A stretch of DNA of 64,000 nt from Reticulitermes speratus (GCA_021186555.1 JAJKFL010000007.1:25177177-25241176); one strand, 5' to 3'; shown: positions 44,508 to 55,099, counted from the first letter of the stretch. A program made the numbers and translations. The notes: generated by a model not told the origin, from the sequence alone.

Positions 44508-44943
44508 CCACGTGCACGTCATGTCACAGGATGGAATAATATTCACGTGGTAATCCACGGCCACCTTCATCGGTCGTTTATTCTTAGAGCAACGGACTGT
44601 TAATTTCGTCTGCCGGAAAGCTGGCATCGGATTGTGCTCCGATGCATTACGTGCTCGATGCTCAAGCCTTTCTTCAGCCTCGGTCCCTACGTCACAGAAA
44701 ACACACGATACTCCAAGACACCAGCCGATACTGATCGATACCAATACGTGACAATTAACGGTAATTGCAAAAATCGACCGGGACTGTGACTCACTCAATC
44801 ACAAAACGCATTAAATGAGGTAGATACGGGTATATATAAATGCTGTCTCTGGGCCTAAACGTAATGTCATGAAGACAGAGGGGAAGCTAAGTTCCATGCA
44901 TTCTTAATCTCGTCAGCAGACGAAGTTGGCCTCCGTTGCACGC

Positions 44944-45206
44944 AGGGGGGCACCCAAGGGGGGCTTGCCGGGCTGCGGCCCCTCCCCCAAACCCCTCAAA
45001 ATCGAAATTAAGAAAACACAGATTTTGTAGATATTATGCTGTCAAAAGCTTTACGTGACTTCCCCTTCAGCCGAAGCCGGCCACTGAAGTCGGCTGATGA
45101 CTAGTACATTAGACTTTTGAAAAAAAAAATTAAAAAAACTGAAAAAAACAAGAAGATATGACACTGTGATTGAGACATGGAACATGTAGTTATATTTGCA
45201 TGTACG
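44944..45206. repeat. Possible older repeat that received the mariner
   Basis: CAGGGGGGCACCCAAGGGGG and GCGGCCCCTCCCCC at 44945-44990 look like a transposon end; CCCTCCCCCTCCCCTCCTCC at 46622-46641, beyond the mariner, may be its counterpart. Evidence is weak. Confidence 0.25.
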
Positions 45207-45208
45207 TA

Positions 45209-45659
45209 GGGCATTTCAGAAGTTTTGTGTATGATTTTGTTGTAATAACAAAATACTAGATAAAAATACTATTGATATTCCTGAATGTATATACACATGT
45301 CCTCTACTCAATGGAATCACCAGCACTGTCCACACACTTTTCCCATCTACATGGTAAACGATCAATTGCAGCTCTGTTTTTGTCCGCGGACGGACGCTTT
45401 AAAGAGGCAGTGACAGCAGTGCTGATATCGTCTTCCGACTGAAATCGTTTTCCCCGAACATGTTCTTTCACATGTGAAAACCAATAACCACATGGGGTGA
45501 AATCTGGAGAGTAGGAAGGATGTGCCAACACTTCTCAACCCCAACGTTGCACCAGATTTTGCACATCACGATGGCGATGAGGTGTTGCGTTGTCCTGGAG
45601 CAAAATGGCACCACGCTCCAGCAGTTCTGGTTGTTTACGGCGAAGAGCCGGCCTCACCC
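45209..45659 (-). repeat. Left arm: inverted duplicate of the mariner 3' half
   Basis: Its minus-strand frame 45304-45531 repeats the transposase C-terminus (MLAHPSYSPDFTPCGYW...WEKCVDSAGDSIE). The residue equivalent to the third catalytic Asp is Gly here (CGYW against CDYW in the right arm) and one residue is missing. Confidence 0.9.
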
Positions 45660-46422
45660 AATCAGAAGTCGGAATCTCGCCAGCAAGTGTTTACCATATC
45701 CTCACCAACAGCTTGGGGAAAAGACAAGTTTGTGCAAAGTGGATTCCACGCGTGCTCAACGATAACCAAAGAGCCATGCGTGTTCTTCTCGCCACCACCC
45801 ATCTGCAGCATTGGAGAAATGAAGGCAGTGCATTCCTCGATCGCATTTTAACGGTTGACGAGTCATGGATGCATTCAATTGACCCTCAGCTGAAACAACA
45901 GAATGCTGAATGGCGCGCCCCAATGTCACCGAGGAAGAAAATTGCATGGCGCAGTCTCGGTGCTCTGTCATATTCTTCAGCCAAAATGGGCTTGTGCTTG
46001 ACCATCCCGTGCCAGTTGGCACCACGGTCAATGGCCCATATTACTGCTCACTCTTGCAGGATAAGGTGAGGCCGGCTCTTCGCCGTAAACAACCAGAATT
46101 GCTGGAGCGTGGTGCCATTTTGCTCCAGGACAACGCAACACCTCATCGCCATCGTGATGTGCAAAATCTGGTGCAACGTTGGGGCTGAGAAGTGTTGGCA
46201 CATCCTTCCTACTCTCCAGATTTCACCCCATGTGATTATTGGTTGTTTTCACATGTGAAAGAACATGTTCGGGGAAAACGATTTCAGTCGGAAGACGATA
46301 TCAACACTGCTGTCACTGCCTCTTTAAAGCGTCCGTCCGCGGACAAAAACAGAGCTGCAATTGATCGTTTACCACGTAGATGGGAAAAGTGCGTGGAAAG
46401 TGCTGGTGATTCCATTGAGTAG
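45660..46422 (+). pseudogene. mariner transposase, N-terminally truncated
   Basis: It starts at SVYHILTNSLGKRQVCAKWI, equivalent to the second helix-turn-helix, with WIPRVL in place of the usual WVPHEL-type linker. LTVDESW carries the first catalytic Asp, LLQDNATPH the second and YSPDFTPCDYW the third; 34 positions separate the last two, the DD34D signature. A frameshift lies near 45950-45965, where SPRKKIAW passes to the frame with VIFFSQNGLVLDHPVP. A TGA stop lies at 46186-46188 between QRWG and EVLAHPSYSPD. The end is SAGDSIE-stop at 46422. Inactive, but recently so. Confidence 0.88.
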
Positions 46423-46518
46423 AGGACATGTGTATATACATTCAGGAATATCAATAGTATTTTTATCTAGTATTTTGTTATTACAATAAAATCATACACA
46501 AAACTTCTGAAATGCGCC

Positions 46519-46800
46519 TAGTATATAAATGCAGTTGCAAACAGTGTTATGTTATACTTATATGATTTTTATAACAATTTTTAAAATCTAACATAAATTA
46601 TATACAGCCTCAGGGTCAGCCCCTCCCCCTCCCCTCCTCCAGCGAAAAATTCTGTGTGCGCAACTGATTTCACACACTGCCCGCTTTACACACGGGCAAA
46701 CGGAATACGATGTCTGACAGGTCCCACAGTATCGATGCTATGGTTAAGAAAAAAAACTCTCCCATTAAGTAACCATACCATGTCACGGTGCGGCGTCCTT
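46519..46800. other. No recognised feature
   Basis: C-rich block at 46618-46642; otherwise unassigned. Confidence 0.3.
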
Positions 46801-46942
46801 GAGATCTGCGCTCTTCTGGGATATTACGCAGCGTTGAGTGGTAGTTCTGTACCGACGTCTCGGTACAACCTATCGGTCCCACCTTCAAGTGTAAAGAACT
46901 ACCACTCTACGCTGCGTAATACCCCAGAAGAGCGCAGATCTC
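46801..46942. repeat. Inverted repeat, 48-bp arms
   Basis: GAGATCTGCGCTCTTCTGGG at the left pairs with CCCAGAAGAGCGCAGATCTC at the right; arms 46801-46848 and 46895-46942. The loop contains ACCGACGTCTCGGT and CCACCTTCAAG, a member of the second hairpin family. Confidence 0.85.
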
Positions 46943-47275
46943 ATCTACATCTCGGCCGAAGCCTGAAATCGCGAAACCTAACAGTTGCTACGCTGGTCAG
47001 GAAATGTCCGCATTTGATGCAACCCTGGGAGTACGCAACTGGTCCCCTGTCACCATGGCATGTGCGCTGAAGTTGCGCGTGAGGCGCTGATATCAGTAAC
47101 ATCAACCTTTACTTGTACCTCGCTAGTTTTCATTTAGCTACCTTTCCAGTACTGGTAACATTGTAACATTTAATACCGCTCCACTGATGGAAAGAACTAA
47201 AAGAACGATCTTCGACCCATTTCCAAGAGAAAGTGTGTGAAAGAAAACTGGTGAAACATACAGAATTACTTTCAG

Positions 47276-47580
47276 TATTCACTCATTCTGTAGTCTGTCT
47301 TAAGACAGATCCGTAGCCTCTTCCAAAGCGAGTTCTCCATTGAGTGCGATCTAGTGCTTCCTCTTTAAATTTCCAGTACCTTCTCTTTTCCTTAAGGTCA
47401 TCCAGGAGCTGCTTATGCCTTCTTCCTCGTCTTCCCGTCATTTGTAGGATATTCCTCTCCTCTTTGACTCTGTGTAATACTTCCTTCATTTCTCACGCGA
47501 TCGGTCCAACTGATCTTCTCCATTCTTCTCCAGCACCACATTTCAAAACTTTCCAGATACCTCTGATCCATTTTTCATAC
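47276..47580 (-). pseudogene. Non-LTR ORF2 tail, family A
   Basis: Minus-strand frame: WCWRRMEKISWTDR-like start, KEVLHRVKEERNIL, an internal deletion of the WIGHILRRN segment, then QMTGRRGRRHKQLLDDLKEK, YWKFKEEALDRTQWRTRFGR and RQTTE-stop. The deletion joins RNIL directly to QMTGRRGRR. Confidence 0.75.
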
Positions 47581-47639
47581 TTTCAGTATTGCACCATATT
47601 TAAAGAGTCTGCGGTGTGTGATGCTGAAAAGAGTATTTA

Positions 47640-48245
47640 GCTTCTCTCGATATGAGGCCGATGTTCGACAAATGGTGTCAGAATGTGTGATAAATATCGG
47701 TGTTAGTACACGGTGTCAAAAACCCTGACCCAGTAATCCTAGTTGCGCTCCGAGCACACCATACACCAACCGTAACATCATGTGCATTACAGCATTCCGA
47801 GGATTAACATGGTACTTTACGCAGACCAGTAGCTGTTACACTCAGAGGTAACGTATCCTATGAGATGAGGCCGTGCTTCATTGCTAAACAGAGCGAGCGT
47901 GGGGTCGATTTCTCCAGCATTAGCTCCCTCAACATACCTGTTCATACGATTCAGTCTTACATCACGAGATGTGTCGTCGCATTACGTCCCATTCGCATGC
48001 GAATGAAGCAGTTATGTTGTACTTCTTGGCGATGATGCAGACACAACCCATTCCTGTGTAATTAAAGCCAAATATTATCTTAGAGATTTTCCACGCTACC
48101 CATCATTTCGTCCAGTTTTTCCTCAGCACATACCTTCTGCACGTTCTCCTAACGTTTAGAATGAAACCTGCTGTTCGAAAGTTCTTCATTTACTTGTAAA
48201 CTGTTTTCGGTTGTGGGGCATCAGGAAATTTCCGTCCCATTTTGC
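47640..48245 (-). pseudogene. Tc3-like (IS630/Tc1/mariner) transposase remnant
   Basis: On the minus strand, in order and across several frames: GRKFPDAPQPKTVYK and NFRTAGFIL (N-terminal DNA-binding region), VRRTCRRYVLR (basic linker), then LALFSNEARPHLIGYVTSEC with SYWSA, GVWCARSATRITGSGF, and a TPFVEH-like end. Known insect transposases of this group read FFSDEAWFHLSGYVNSQN-x-R-x-WS and GVWCA-x-SA-x-RIIGP. The first catalytic Asp is Asn here (SNEA). Clearly decayed; no terminal repeats found. Confidence 0.65.
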
Positions 48246-48399
48246 GACACTTCATAAAAAATCAGCTCCGTGACTGTAACGTATCCTGTACGACGGAAAA
48301 GTGGTGACCTAAGATTTGATATTAGATTTTTTTTTTTTTTTTTATAAATTACTAAGACAGGGAAAGAAATCAATCCGTCAGGGAGAAACTTGGGGTGCA

Positions 48400-48625
48400 G
48401 AACATTGTTTTGGAAATAAAACAATACCAACGAGACTGGCTACAACACGTAGACAGATTAGACACAGACAGGATACCCAAAGAGGCACTGAAATACAGGC
48501 CAAAGTGGAAGAGAAGCATAGGACGACCGAGGAAAAGATGGAAGGACCAGGTTCACCTTGAGGGATAAAGAACAGGCTCAACGCCTCACACTTCACATCT
48601 CATGATTATGATTATGATTATGAGT
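48400..48625 (+). pseudogene. Non-LTR tail, third type, with GATTAT tail
   Basis: The frame reads YQRDWLQHVDRLDTDRIPKE, ALKYRPKWKRSIGRPRKRWK, DQV and stop near 48565. W-x-HV-x-R-x-DRIPK-x-AL and IGRPRKRW are typical LINE ORF2 tail motifs distinct from families A and B. The 3' end is a TGATTATGATTATGATTATG microsatellite at 48601-48622. Confidence 0.7.
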
Positions 48626-49019
48626 TATGTTTTCAAGATCTTTCATAATACGGCTCACTCGATAAGGTCAACTTTGTTATACACTTGTTGAACGAATAAC
48701 GTGCATAAAATGGACCCATGATGTGACGCTTGGGTCCGTCCTTCCGTATGATTCTTTCCCGAAACCACCGAAGGTGGTGACCAGTATACAAGGTATCAAG
48801 CTGCATATAAACCACACTTTTAATGAAGTTCAAAATCGAAATTCTATCAAAATCTCCAAAACTAAAGTCACTGTAAAAACCACTTGCAAATTATCTAAAA
48901 TAAAATAGATATAAACAACAAGTTACGCGGCTAAAATTTAAAAAGACGAGATAAAATTCGAACTTATTGCAGTACAAAGCTATCATCGTGTAACGACAAA
49001 GCAAACAGAACGGGACACT
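48626..49019. other. No recognised feature
   Basis: Unassigned. Confidence 0.35.
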
Positions 49020-49395
49020 CCATTCATTCTGTAGTCTGTCTTACGACATGTCTGTAGCCTCTTCCAAAGCGAGATCTCCATTGACTGCGATCTAATGCGT
49101 CCTCTTTCAATTTCCAGTATCCTCTCTTTTCCTTAAGGTCATCCAATAGCTGCTTACGTCTTCTCCCTCGTCTTCCCGTCATTTCTATCCTTCCTTCTAA
49201 CATTCCTTCAATCACGTGTTTCAGAAGGCAGTTTCTACGCAAGATGTGACCAATCCAGTTTGCCTTCCTTCTTTTTATTGTATGTACGATATTCCTCTCC
49301 TCCTTGACTCTCTGTAATACTTCTTCATTTCTCACACGATCGGTCCAACTGATCTTCTCCATTCTTCTCCAGCACCACATTTCAAAACTTTCCCT
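49020..49395 (-). pseudogene. Non-LTR ORF2 tail, family A, best intact frame
   Basis: Uninterrupted 121-codon frame on the minus strand: SFEMWCWRRMEKISWTDRVR, ILHT-like IVHTIKRRKANWIGHILRRN, LLKHVIEGMLEGRIEMTGRR, KQLLDDLKEKRGYWKLKEDA, then RQTTE-stop at 49024. Complete relative to other copies of the tail, but lacking everything upstream of SFEMWCW. Probably a younger insertion. Confidence 0.82.
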
Positions 49396-49482
49396 GAGGA
49401 CAAAATAATTTGCGTCCACTTTAATTTCTCAAACTTACGTGCCAGTTCATTCGATATTCCGAATATAACACTGGCTATATAT

Positions 49483-49657
49483 CATGGGTCTCCAAACTTT
49501 TTATGACAAAGGGCCACACCCCTTAATGTGGGCTCGTTCGCGGGCCGCACGTGGAAAAACAACAGTAAGTGACACACTTAACCACTTTAAATATTGTGTG
49601 ATTTTTATAGTACATACACATTACAAATGTGGCCGCGGGCCGCGGGTTGGAGACCCA
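49483..49657. mobile_element. Small hAT-type MITE
   Basis: Ends GGGTCTCCAAACTTTTTATG and GCCGCGGGTTGGAGACCC; inside them GGGCCACACCCC and GGGCCGCACG. Such termini are typical of hAT MITEs; no clear 8-bp duplication is visible. Confidence 0.65.
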
Positions 49658-50234
49658 CACAACACAATGAGTAATACTTTCATAGCTTCGCAAATTCGAA
49701 GGATGGCTGTTTACAAAGCCGCACTGTTAAATGTGTTAATCAGCTCTAGGTACATCGAAGTCGGAACTTGGGATAAATACACACTTCGAATCGAAAGCAA
49801 TGATAACACGGTTACCTTAATTAACTATAAGACACAAATTAGTACCGCAGAATAGACACAACTGGTCATGCGGACAGAGACAGAGGTATTTCTGGGAAGC
49901 AATTACACCGAATACCTAACTAAGCACTGCTCAACATGTAGTCTCTCCAACCACGTCAGTCGTACCTGCAAGTGATACATCTCGTTGACACAAACGAAAA
50001 TCAAGAGCACTGAGCCCACCAGTACAGATTTTACTTTCGTTTTATTTAACGGCGCTATCAGTTTCAAATATTATACAGTCAGTGACGTAGACAAGGCCCG
50101 CAGACCCCGCGGAACGGTGGCCCAAACGTACAGACTGCTAAAATATGTTATGCGGTTCTTTCGGACTGGATTCCATTCTTCTGACAGAAGGCAGTATTCT
50201 GGATCCCTGTTACGAGATCTGGGAATAACGTCGG
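49658..50234. other. No recognised feature
   Basis: Unassigned. Confidence 0.3.
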
Positions 50235-50560
50235 TAATAATTATAGGGGGGCCCCGATTACTGAGTCCCGGGACCCCCAATATTATCAAGTGGACGGAGG
50301 CGGGCCTGTCGGTTGTCTACGATACTGTCTACAGCATATCTTAGGGTGCTTACTAACAGATGAACTGCAAAGGACACACAAAGAAACGCTTAGGGTCCAG
50401 TGGTGCACAAATCCCGGGCGTCAGGTCGCCGTGGCAACTAAATTTTGTACGGTGTCGCCTAATATTTGTCGGTCCCCACTATGGAACTTGCTTCATGTCA
50501 CCCTTCTGGCGCCTAGAATTTTTAGGCGACCCCTAGATTGCTGGAGCATTGTGCACCCCA
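50235..50560. repeat. Dispersed repeat pieces
   Basis: GGGGGGCCCCGATTACTGAG then TCCCGGGACCCCC (50245-50277) forms a GC-rich imperfect palindrome. At 50475-50530 CATGTCACCCTTCTGGCGCC matches the repeat beside the poly-G at 25.7 kb. Confidence 0.5.
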
Positions 50561-50865
50561 TTAAGGGTCTATTCTGATGGTAGGTCCCGGCATGTGCCCG
50601 GTGCGGCTGAGGTAACCCCAGCCCCGGTCGACATTTGAACAAGACACCACGTGCATAAGGGTCAATGTTTACAGTTTTAAGTCAAAGTTTCTCCATAGTG
50701 TCGTCGCCATAACAATTATTTTCTTAAAATTCTCAGGATGGGGCGAGACTATGCCATTATACCATACACTATATACAGGGTGATCATAAAGTGAATACTT
50801 ACAATCAAATGGCTGTCTCTCCTAAACGGAAACTAAACTAAACTAAAACTGTTGCCACTGTTTAG

Positions 50866-51175
50866 TATATTACACAGAGTCAATGAGGAAAGGAACATCC
50901 TACATACTATACAAAGAAGGAAATCTAACTGGATTGGTCACATCTTGCGTAGGAACTGGCTTCTAAAACACATTACTGAAAGAAAGATATAAGGGACGAG
51001 AAGAAGAGGAAGAAGACGTAAGCAGCTACTCGATGACCTTAAGGTAACGAAAATATACTGGAACCTGAAAGAGGATGCACTAAATCACACTCTCTGGAGA
51101 ACTTGCTATGGAAGAGGCTATGGACCTGTCGTACGACAGACTACGTGACGGTGATGATGATGATGATGATAATGA
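50866..51175 (+). pseudogene. Non-LTR ORF2 tail, family A, with GAT tail
   Basis: HRVNEERNILHTIQRRKSNW, IGHILRRNWLLKHITE, a stop, then RRRGRRRKQLLDDLK and LWRTCYGRGYGPVVRQTT. After the coding end comes GGTGATGATGATGATGATGA (51149-51170), the 3' microsatellite tail. Confidence 0.75.
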
Positions 51176-51639
51176 CTTAACGTCATATTTAAACAAAGGT
51201 CCCAGAATGTTGCACATACTTCTGCCACTTGGAGGACACAGACTCAACATTTTTCCTTGTTGTTCCAGCTCACCAGGTGTTCTTGGTGTTGATCGGTATT
51301 ACTTCCTCTTTGGCCCAACCCACAAAAATAAACGAACAAATGTAAGATCGGACCTGGCGGTGCACGTAACTTTCCATGCCGAGTTATTTTGGCTAATTAG
51401 GACTAAAGAAGCGTCGAAGAACGTATAGGCGCATCTGAACATAAACAATGCTACGAGCAAGCTAATACAGACCGTCAGATGACGCATTCATACTTCCGTG
51501 GCACAGGAAGACGATTACCCCAACGTGAGGCATTCTGAAGCCTTCGTGACAATCGGTCATTCGGTTCCATTCCAGAGTTCTTTCTGGCGGCCCGAGCAAG
51601 GTTCGAGCAATACACTTTCCTTAACAATATGGTAAAGAA

Positions 51640-51942
51640 AGGTAAAGCAATCCCATTACAGGCCTGGAGAGGCCCTTAGGTTCCAGGAGGTTGAGGCTCC
51701 CAGATTTCTAGACAATCGGCACATGAAGGTGGTAAGGTTGTCAGCCCTAGGCACCGGCCGCCTTTAACCCCCAGGAAATATTCCTGGTGCTCATTTCTGT
51801 TAGAGGCTGAGTTGACCCCAGGGCCATAGTGCGACCGAAAGGATTATGTCAATGAAAAATGTCAATGACACCATCGGAAATCGAACCCGCGACCTTCCGG
51901 CTTGTAGCGTAGTGCCCCAACCAACTGCGCCACCTCGTGCCC
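51640..51942 (-). mobile_element. SINE family 3, reference copy
   Basis: The minus strand begins GGGGCACGAGGTGGCGCAGT (A box) and continues to CGCGGGTTCGATTTCC (B box), then the body with CATTGACATTTTTCAT and a tail at GGGATTGCTTTACC. The tRNA-like head is clear, so pol III-type origin is well supported. Confidence 0.82.
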
Positions 51943-51954
51943 CCCTTAACAATA

Positions 51955-52190
51955 TTACTTCCTTCTTGTTATTTGCTTCTCTCCCTCGAATTTTTTCCTT
52001 CTCCCTTTTGTCCTTTCATTCTTCGTTTTTCTTCCCGCTTAATACTCTTCATCCTTGTCTTTTTTTTTTACCTTTTTACTTTCATTATTTCCTCGTCCCT
52101 CTCCCTCAGTTCATTTATTCCATCCCAGTCTTTTTTCCCTTTCATCTTCATCTGTTCTTCCCACCTCATTACCTCCTCCAATGAACTTTC
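51955..52190 (+). repeat. Polypyrimidine tract
   Basis: About 235 bp dominated by T and C (TTCTTCGTTTTTCTTCCCGC and similar); it generates the hydrophobic frames seen here. Confidence 0.8.
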
Positions 52191-52302
52191 CTTAACAAGG
52201 AAAATGGGACTCAAACTACGTGAATGTCCCTCGTACTTCAATGCACGTTAGTTCTTTCTCTCTTAGTCTGACTTCTTCTACCTACTCACTGTAGGTGTAG
52301 AC

Positions 52303-52780
52303 CAGTGGTTCCCAAAGTGGGCGGTACCGCCCCCTGGGGGCGGCGGGATTACCGAGGTGGGCGCTAATAGGTACGAGAGGTGGAAGGGAGCGCTGTTATT
52401 ATCACAGGGGGCGCTAGTAGACAAGTAGTGCATTTATTTTTATAATAAAATTCAAATAAATTAATTTTTGTGTTAAAAATAAAGATAAACTAAATTTCTT
52501 AGTATTTTAATTTATGAATCTTTTTCAAGCACATTATTTTTTTAATAAACTATTGCTAGATGAATTATTGTTAATCATTAAAAATATAATAAATTCTAAT
52601 TTATTAATTAACACATAAAACATTAAGTTTAACTCATAATTTTATTTAAACGATTTTTTAAATATAAAATAAAAGTGGAAACAAAAGCGCATTTATGTTT
52701 TTTAAAAAAGGAAGGGGGGCGCTATGGGTGTGTATATGGAACCAAGGGGGCGGTGGTCCGAAAAAGTTTGGGAACCATTG
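52303..52780. mobile_element. hAT-type MITE, second copy
   Basis: Same family as 7156-7642: CAGTGGTTCCCAAAGTGGGC at the left, AAGTTTGGGAACCATTG at the right, target duplication GTGTAGAC / GTGTAGAG. The AT-rich interior is nearly identical with small indels. Confidence 0.92.
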
Positions 52781-52788
52781 GTGTAGAG

Positions 52789-53230
52789 GATTAATATTGC
52801 GCGATCGCTCAGTGACACCCACACACCCACCCACACTGGGCATGATATCGTAACTTTACTGTTTTCCTTGTGTTATCGCACGCCCGTACACATTCACATC
52901 AAGCGACTGCTGCATACGTCATAAACTAATTTGCGCCCAGACAGCACTTAACTTTGTGAACAAACTTCACCGTCTTATGTACACAGCGTGGCAAATCAAC
53001 ACGTGTCCACATCTCTAAACTGACCACATCGTAATACCGCTGCGTTCGGATTGGATGTAAGGTTGCTGACTGCATGTATAAACCAAGTATCTTCGTGGTA
53101 TTCCTCAGTTGCTTAATCTAGCAACCTGTTTAGCCTGATTATAATCATCACACATTCGAAAACGACGATATACTCGAGACCAGCCCGTACTGCGGACTGT
53201 CAACCACGCGGAAATTACCGTCTTCTAAAA
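52789..53230. other. No recognised feature
   Basis: Unassigned. Confidence 0.35.
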
Positions 53231-53244
53231 TATGATGTCACGCT

Positions 53245-54010
53245 GTACTGAGGTTTCGGAAAAAGTGCGGCCTGCATCTTCAGGGCAGAAGCGTTATCAA
53301 GATATACTGATTGCATGATCATGGCGGCGATATGGACAGACAAGATGTCCTCCGACTGGACAACTCATGATGTCTGATCCACCCGCTGAAACCCTTCCTT
53401 CAGGAATTCGCAGTGACTGGCCCTTATCTGCGCCCTGCCAAGGGCCCAACTTACTTTCCTCCTCTGTCTTGACAGTTCTCTCGTCTCACTCCCAGATTCC
53501 TACCCCGTGCCCCATCTGTATCCAGAACACTTTCGGAAATTCCCCCGGGATCTCTCCATTCTCCGCTGTTTCTTATTTTTATCCCGACGTATATTTTCAC
53601 TTCTTCCGTCTCCATTTAAAAATCTTTCCCCATCTACTTTAACTTCAACCGAACCGTCGATAAATTTCTGACTACAGAACGTCACATCCCCAAGACGATA
53701 ACCTTCAACTACCACCGTCAAAACCTCGCAACTCGCCATGTCAACCACATAGGTTATTGTGGCTACAATACATGAAACCGTGAGGAAATGGGCTGTACCA
53801 CCGTTTCGTAGGAATCTGCTGCCTCCGTCTTCAGTGTTGAAGATAATGAGGTCATAATAAGGTTAAGATTTAGACGACTGTTCCTCATCTGACATTGACG
53901 CCGTGTGGTCAGACAAAAACGTACCGACGTTTCAGAGAACCTGCCAATTTAATCATAATCCACCCTGGAAATTGAGGCCTAAGATTCGTCTGAAACGTTG
54001 GTATATTTCT
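53245..54010. repeat. Cluster of second-family hairpins
   Basis: 53245-53300 (minus: CTGAAGATGCAGGCCGC, TTTCCGAAACCTCAG), 53796-53840 (minus: CTGAAGACGGAGGCAGCAGA, TACGAAACGGTGG), and 53930-54000, where ACCGACGTTTCAGAGAA and GTCTGAAACGTTGGT face each other. GCTACACGGCTTCATAC near 54018 matches the neighbourhood of the copy at 10.9 kb. Confidence 0.5.
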
Positions 54011-54663
54011 ACCAGGCTACACGGCTTCATACCACAGGAGGTAGTAATATTCAGTCACCTCCGTGAGAGGTAAGATTTGTTATTTCTTTTCGAACGAAGC
54101 TACCTCAACAGCAGAGGTCATATGTAGTGTGCAATACAATGGCGAGATGACCATGCCGGATGAATTGGCAGCTTTCTGTTGAGGAGACGCTCGTGGTATA
54201 TTGGAATAATTCGTAAGGAGACCTGACGAGAAAACAAACTCGAACCCAGCATGCCACAAATTTTAGTCTCAAGGCTTACCAATACTCTACACTGCTCTGT
54301 ACGGGCACGGAGCGTTGTAGAGTTGCAAAGAAGATACAGGTAATCCAAATTGGAGTTTGCCTTTCCACTCAAGCACAATGTGGACAGTGTAAATTGCAGC
54401 ACACAGTCCTGCAATATACATCAGCGCACACACACTGACTTGCTGCTATCGCTAACCTCATTACTTCCAAGTGGAAAAAAACATGAACAGGGTCGCCATG
54501 TCGGGTGATGCGCCATATTCGGCATTTCTCCTTTAGGTTACGTAAAGTTCGGGACATGAGCACTACGGGTATGGAATCGGAGGTTGAAGGGGTAAGAATG
54601 AAAAAGCCAACATCAATAAGCAGACAAACACATGGGCTGTCAATCACAAATACATTTTAAGTC
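54011..54663. other. No recognised feature
   Basis: Unassigned; the minus-strand frames of 98 and 92 residues look random. Confidence 0.35.
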
Positions 54664-54760
54664 TTTTATTGTGCACGTGCTACATGTTTCGGCTTTTTGG
54701 ACAGCCATCTTCAGGTACATGCTGAAGAAGCCGAAACATGTAGCACGTGCACAATAAAAG
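54664..54760. ncRNA. Hammerhead-family fold-back
   Basis: TTTTATTGTGCACGTGCTAC and GTAGCACGTGCACAATAAAA are perfect inverse arms. The left motif (minus) has CUGAAGAUGGCUG...AAGCC-GAAAC-AU-GUA. In the right motif (plus, 54722-54752) CUGAAGA is followed directly by AGCC-GAAAC, so one strand of stem II and the loop are deleted. Confidence 0.65.
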
Positions 54761-54990
54761 ATACTGGAAATAAATATAATCATCTGTTTGTCTATTCATA
54801 CATCACAACACCAATAAGCACCGTCAACTGCGAAATCCGACGGGACATGACTTTCTTCCATTTCAGACTCTTTTCTGTTTAACACAGGTACTGACATCAA
54901 GTTTAATCATACTGCGTAGTTAACACCATATCAAATAATACAAACCAAAAGGCACACAAATTCGTAGCTCACATCTGCATTGATTAACCT

Positions 54991-55028
54991 CTCCTACATG
55001 TTTCGGCATTCTCAACCATCTTCAAAGG
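54991..55028 (-). ncRNA. Hammerhead-like motif, decayed
   Basis: Minus strand: GAAGAUGG...UGCC-GAAAC-AU-GUA-GGAG, but the start of the core reads CUUUGAAGA. Core damaged. Confidence 0.45.
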
Positions 55029-55099
55029 TCCTAGAGATTTAAATTATTTTAATTACAATCAAATTTGCGTGCCTTGAGGGACAAGAAATTTATCTGTTC

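Larger units (their letters stand above)
45209..46518 (+). mobile_element. mariner element with fold-back structure
   Basis: Inside TA dinucleotides (45207-45208, 46519-46520), ends GGGCATTTCAGAAGTTTTGT and CAAAACTTCTGAAATGCGCC. At 1310 bp it has normal mariner size, but 45209-45659 is an inverted copy of 46065-46518: about 450-bp arms with few differences around a loop of about 405 bp. The 5' untranslated region and helix-turn-helix half of the gene have been replaced by an inverted duplicate of the 3' half. Confidence 0.9.

Noticed and set aside
51846..52251. Hydrophobic frames of 104-112 residues
   Set aside because: They arise from SINE family 3 plus a polypyrimidine tract.
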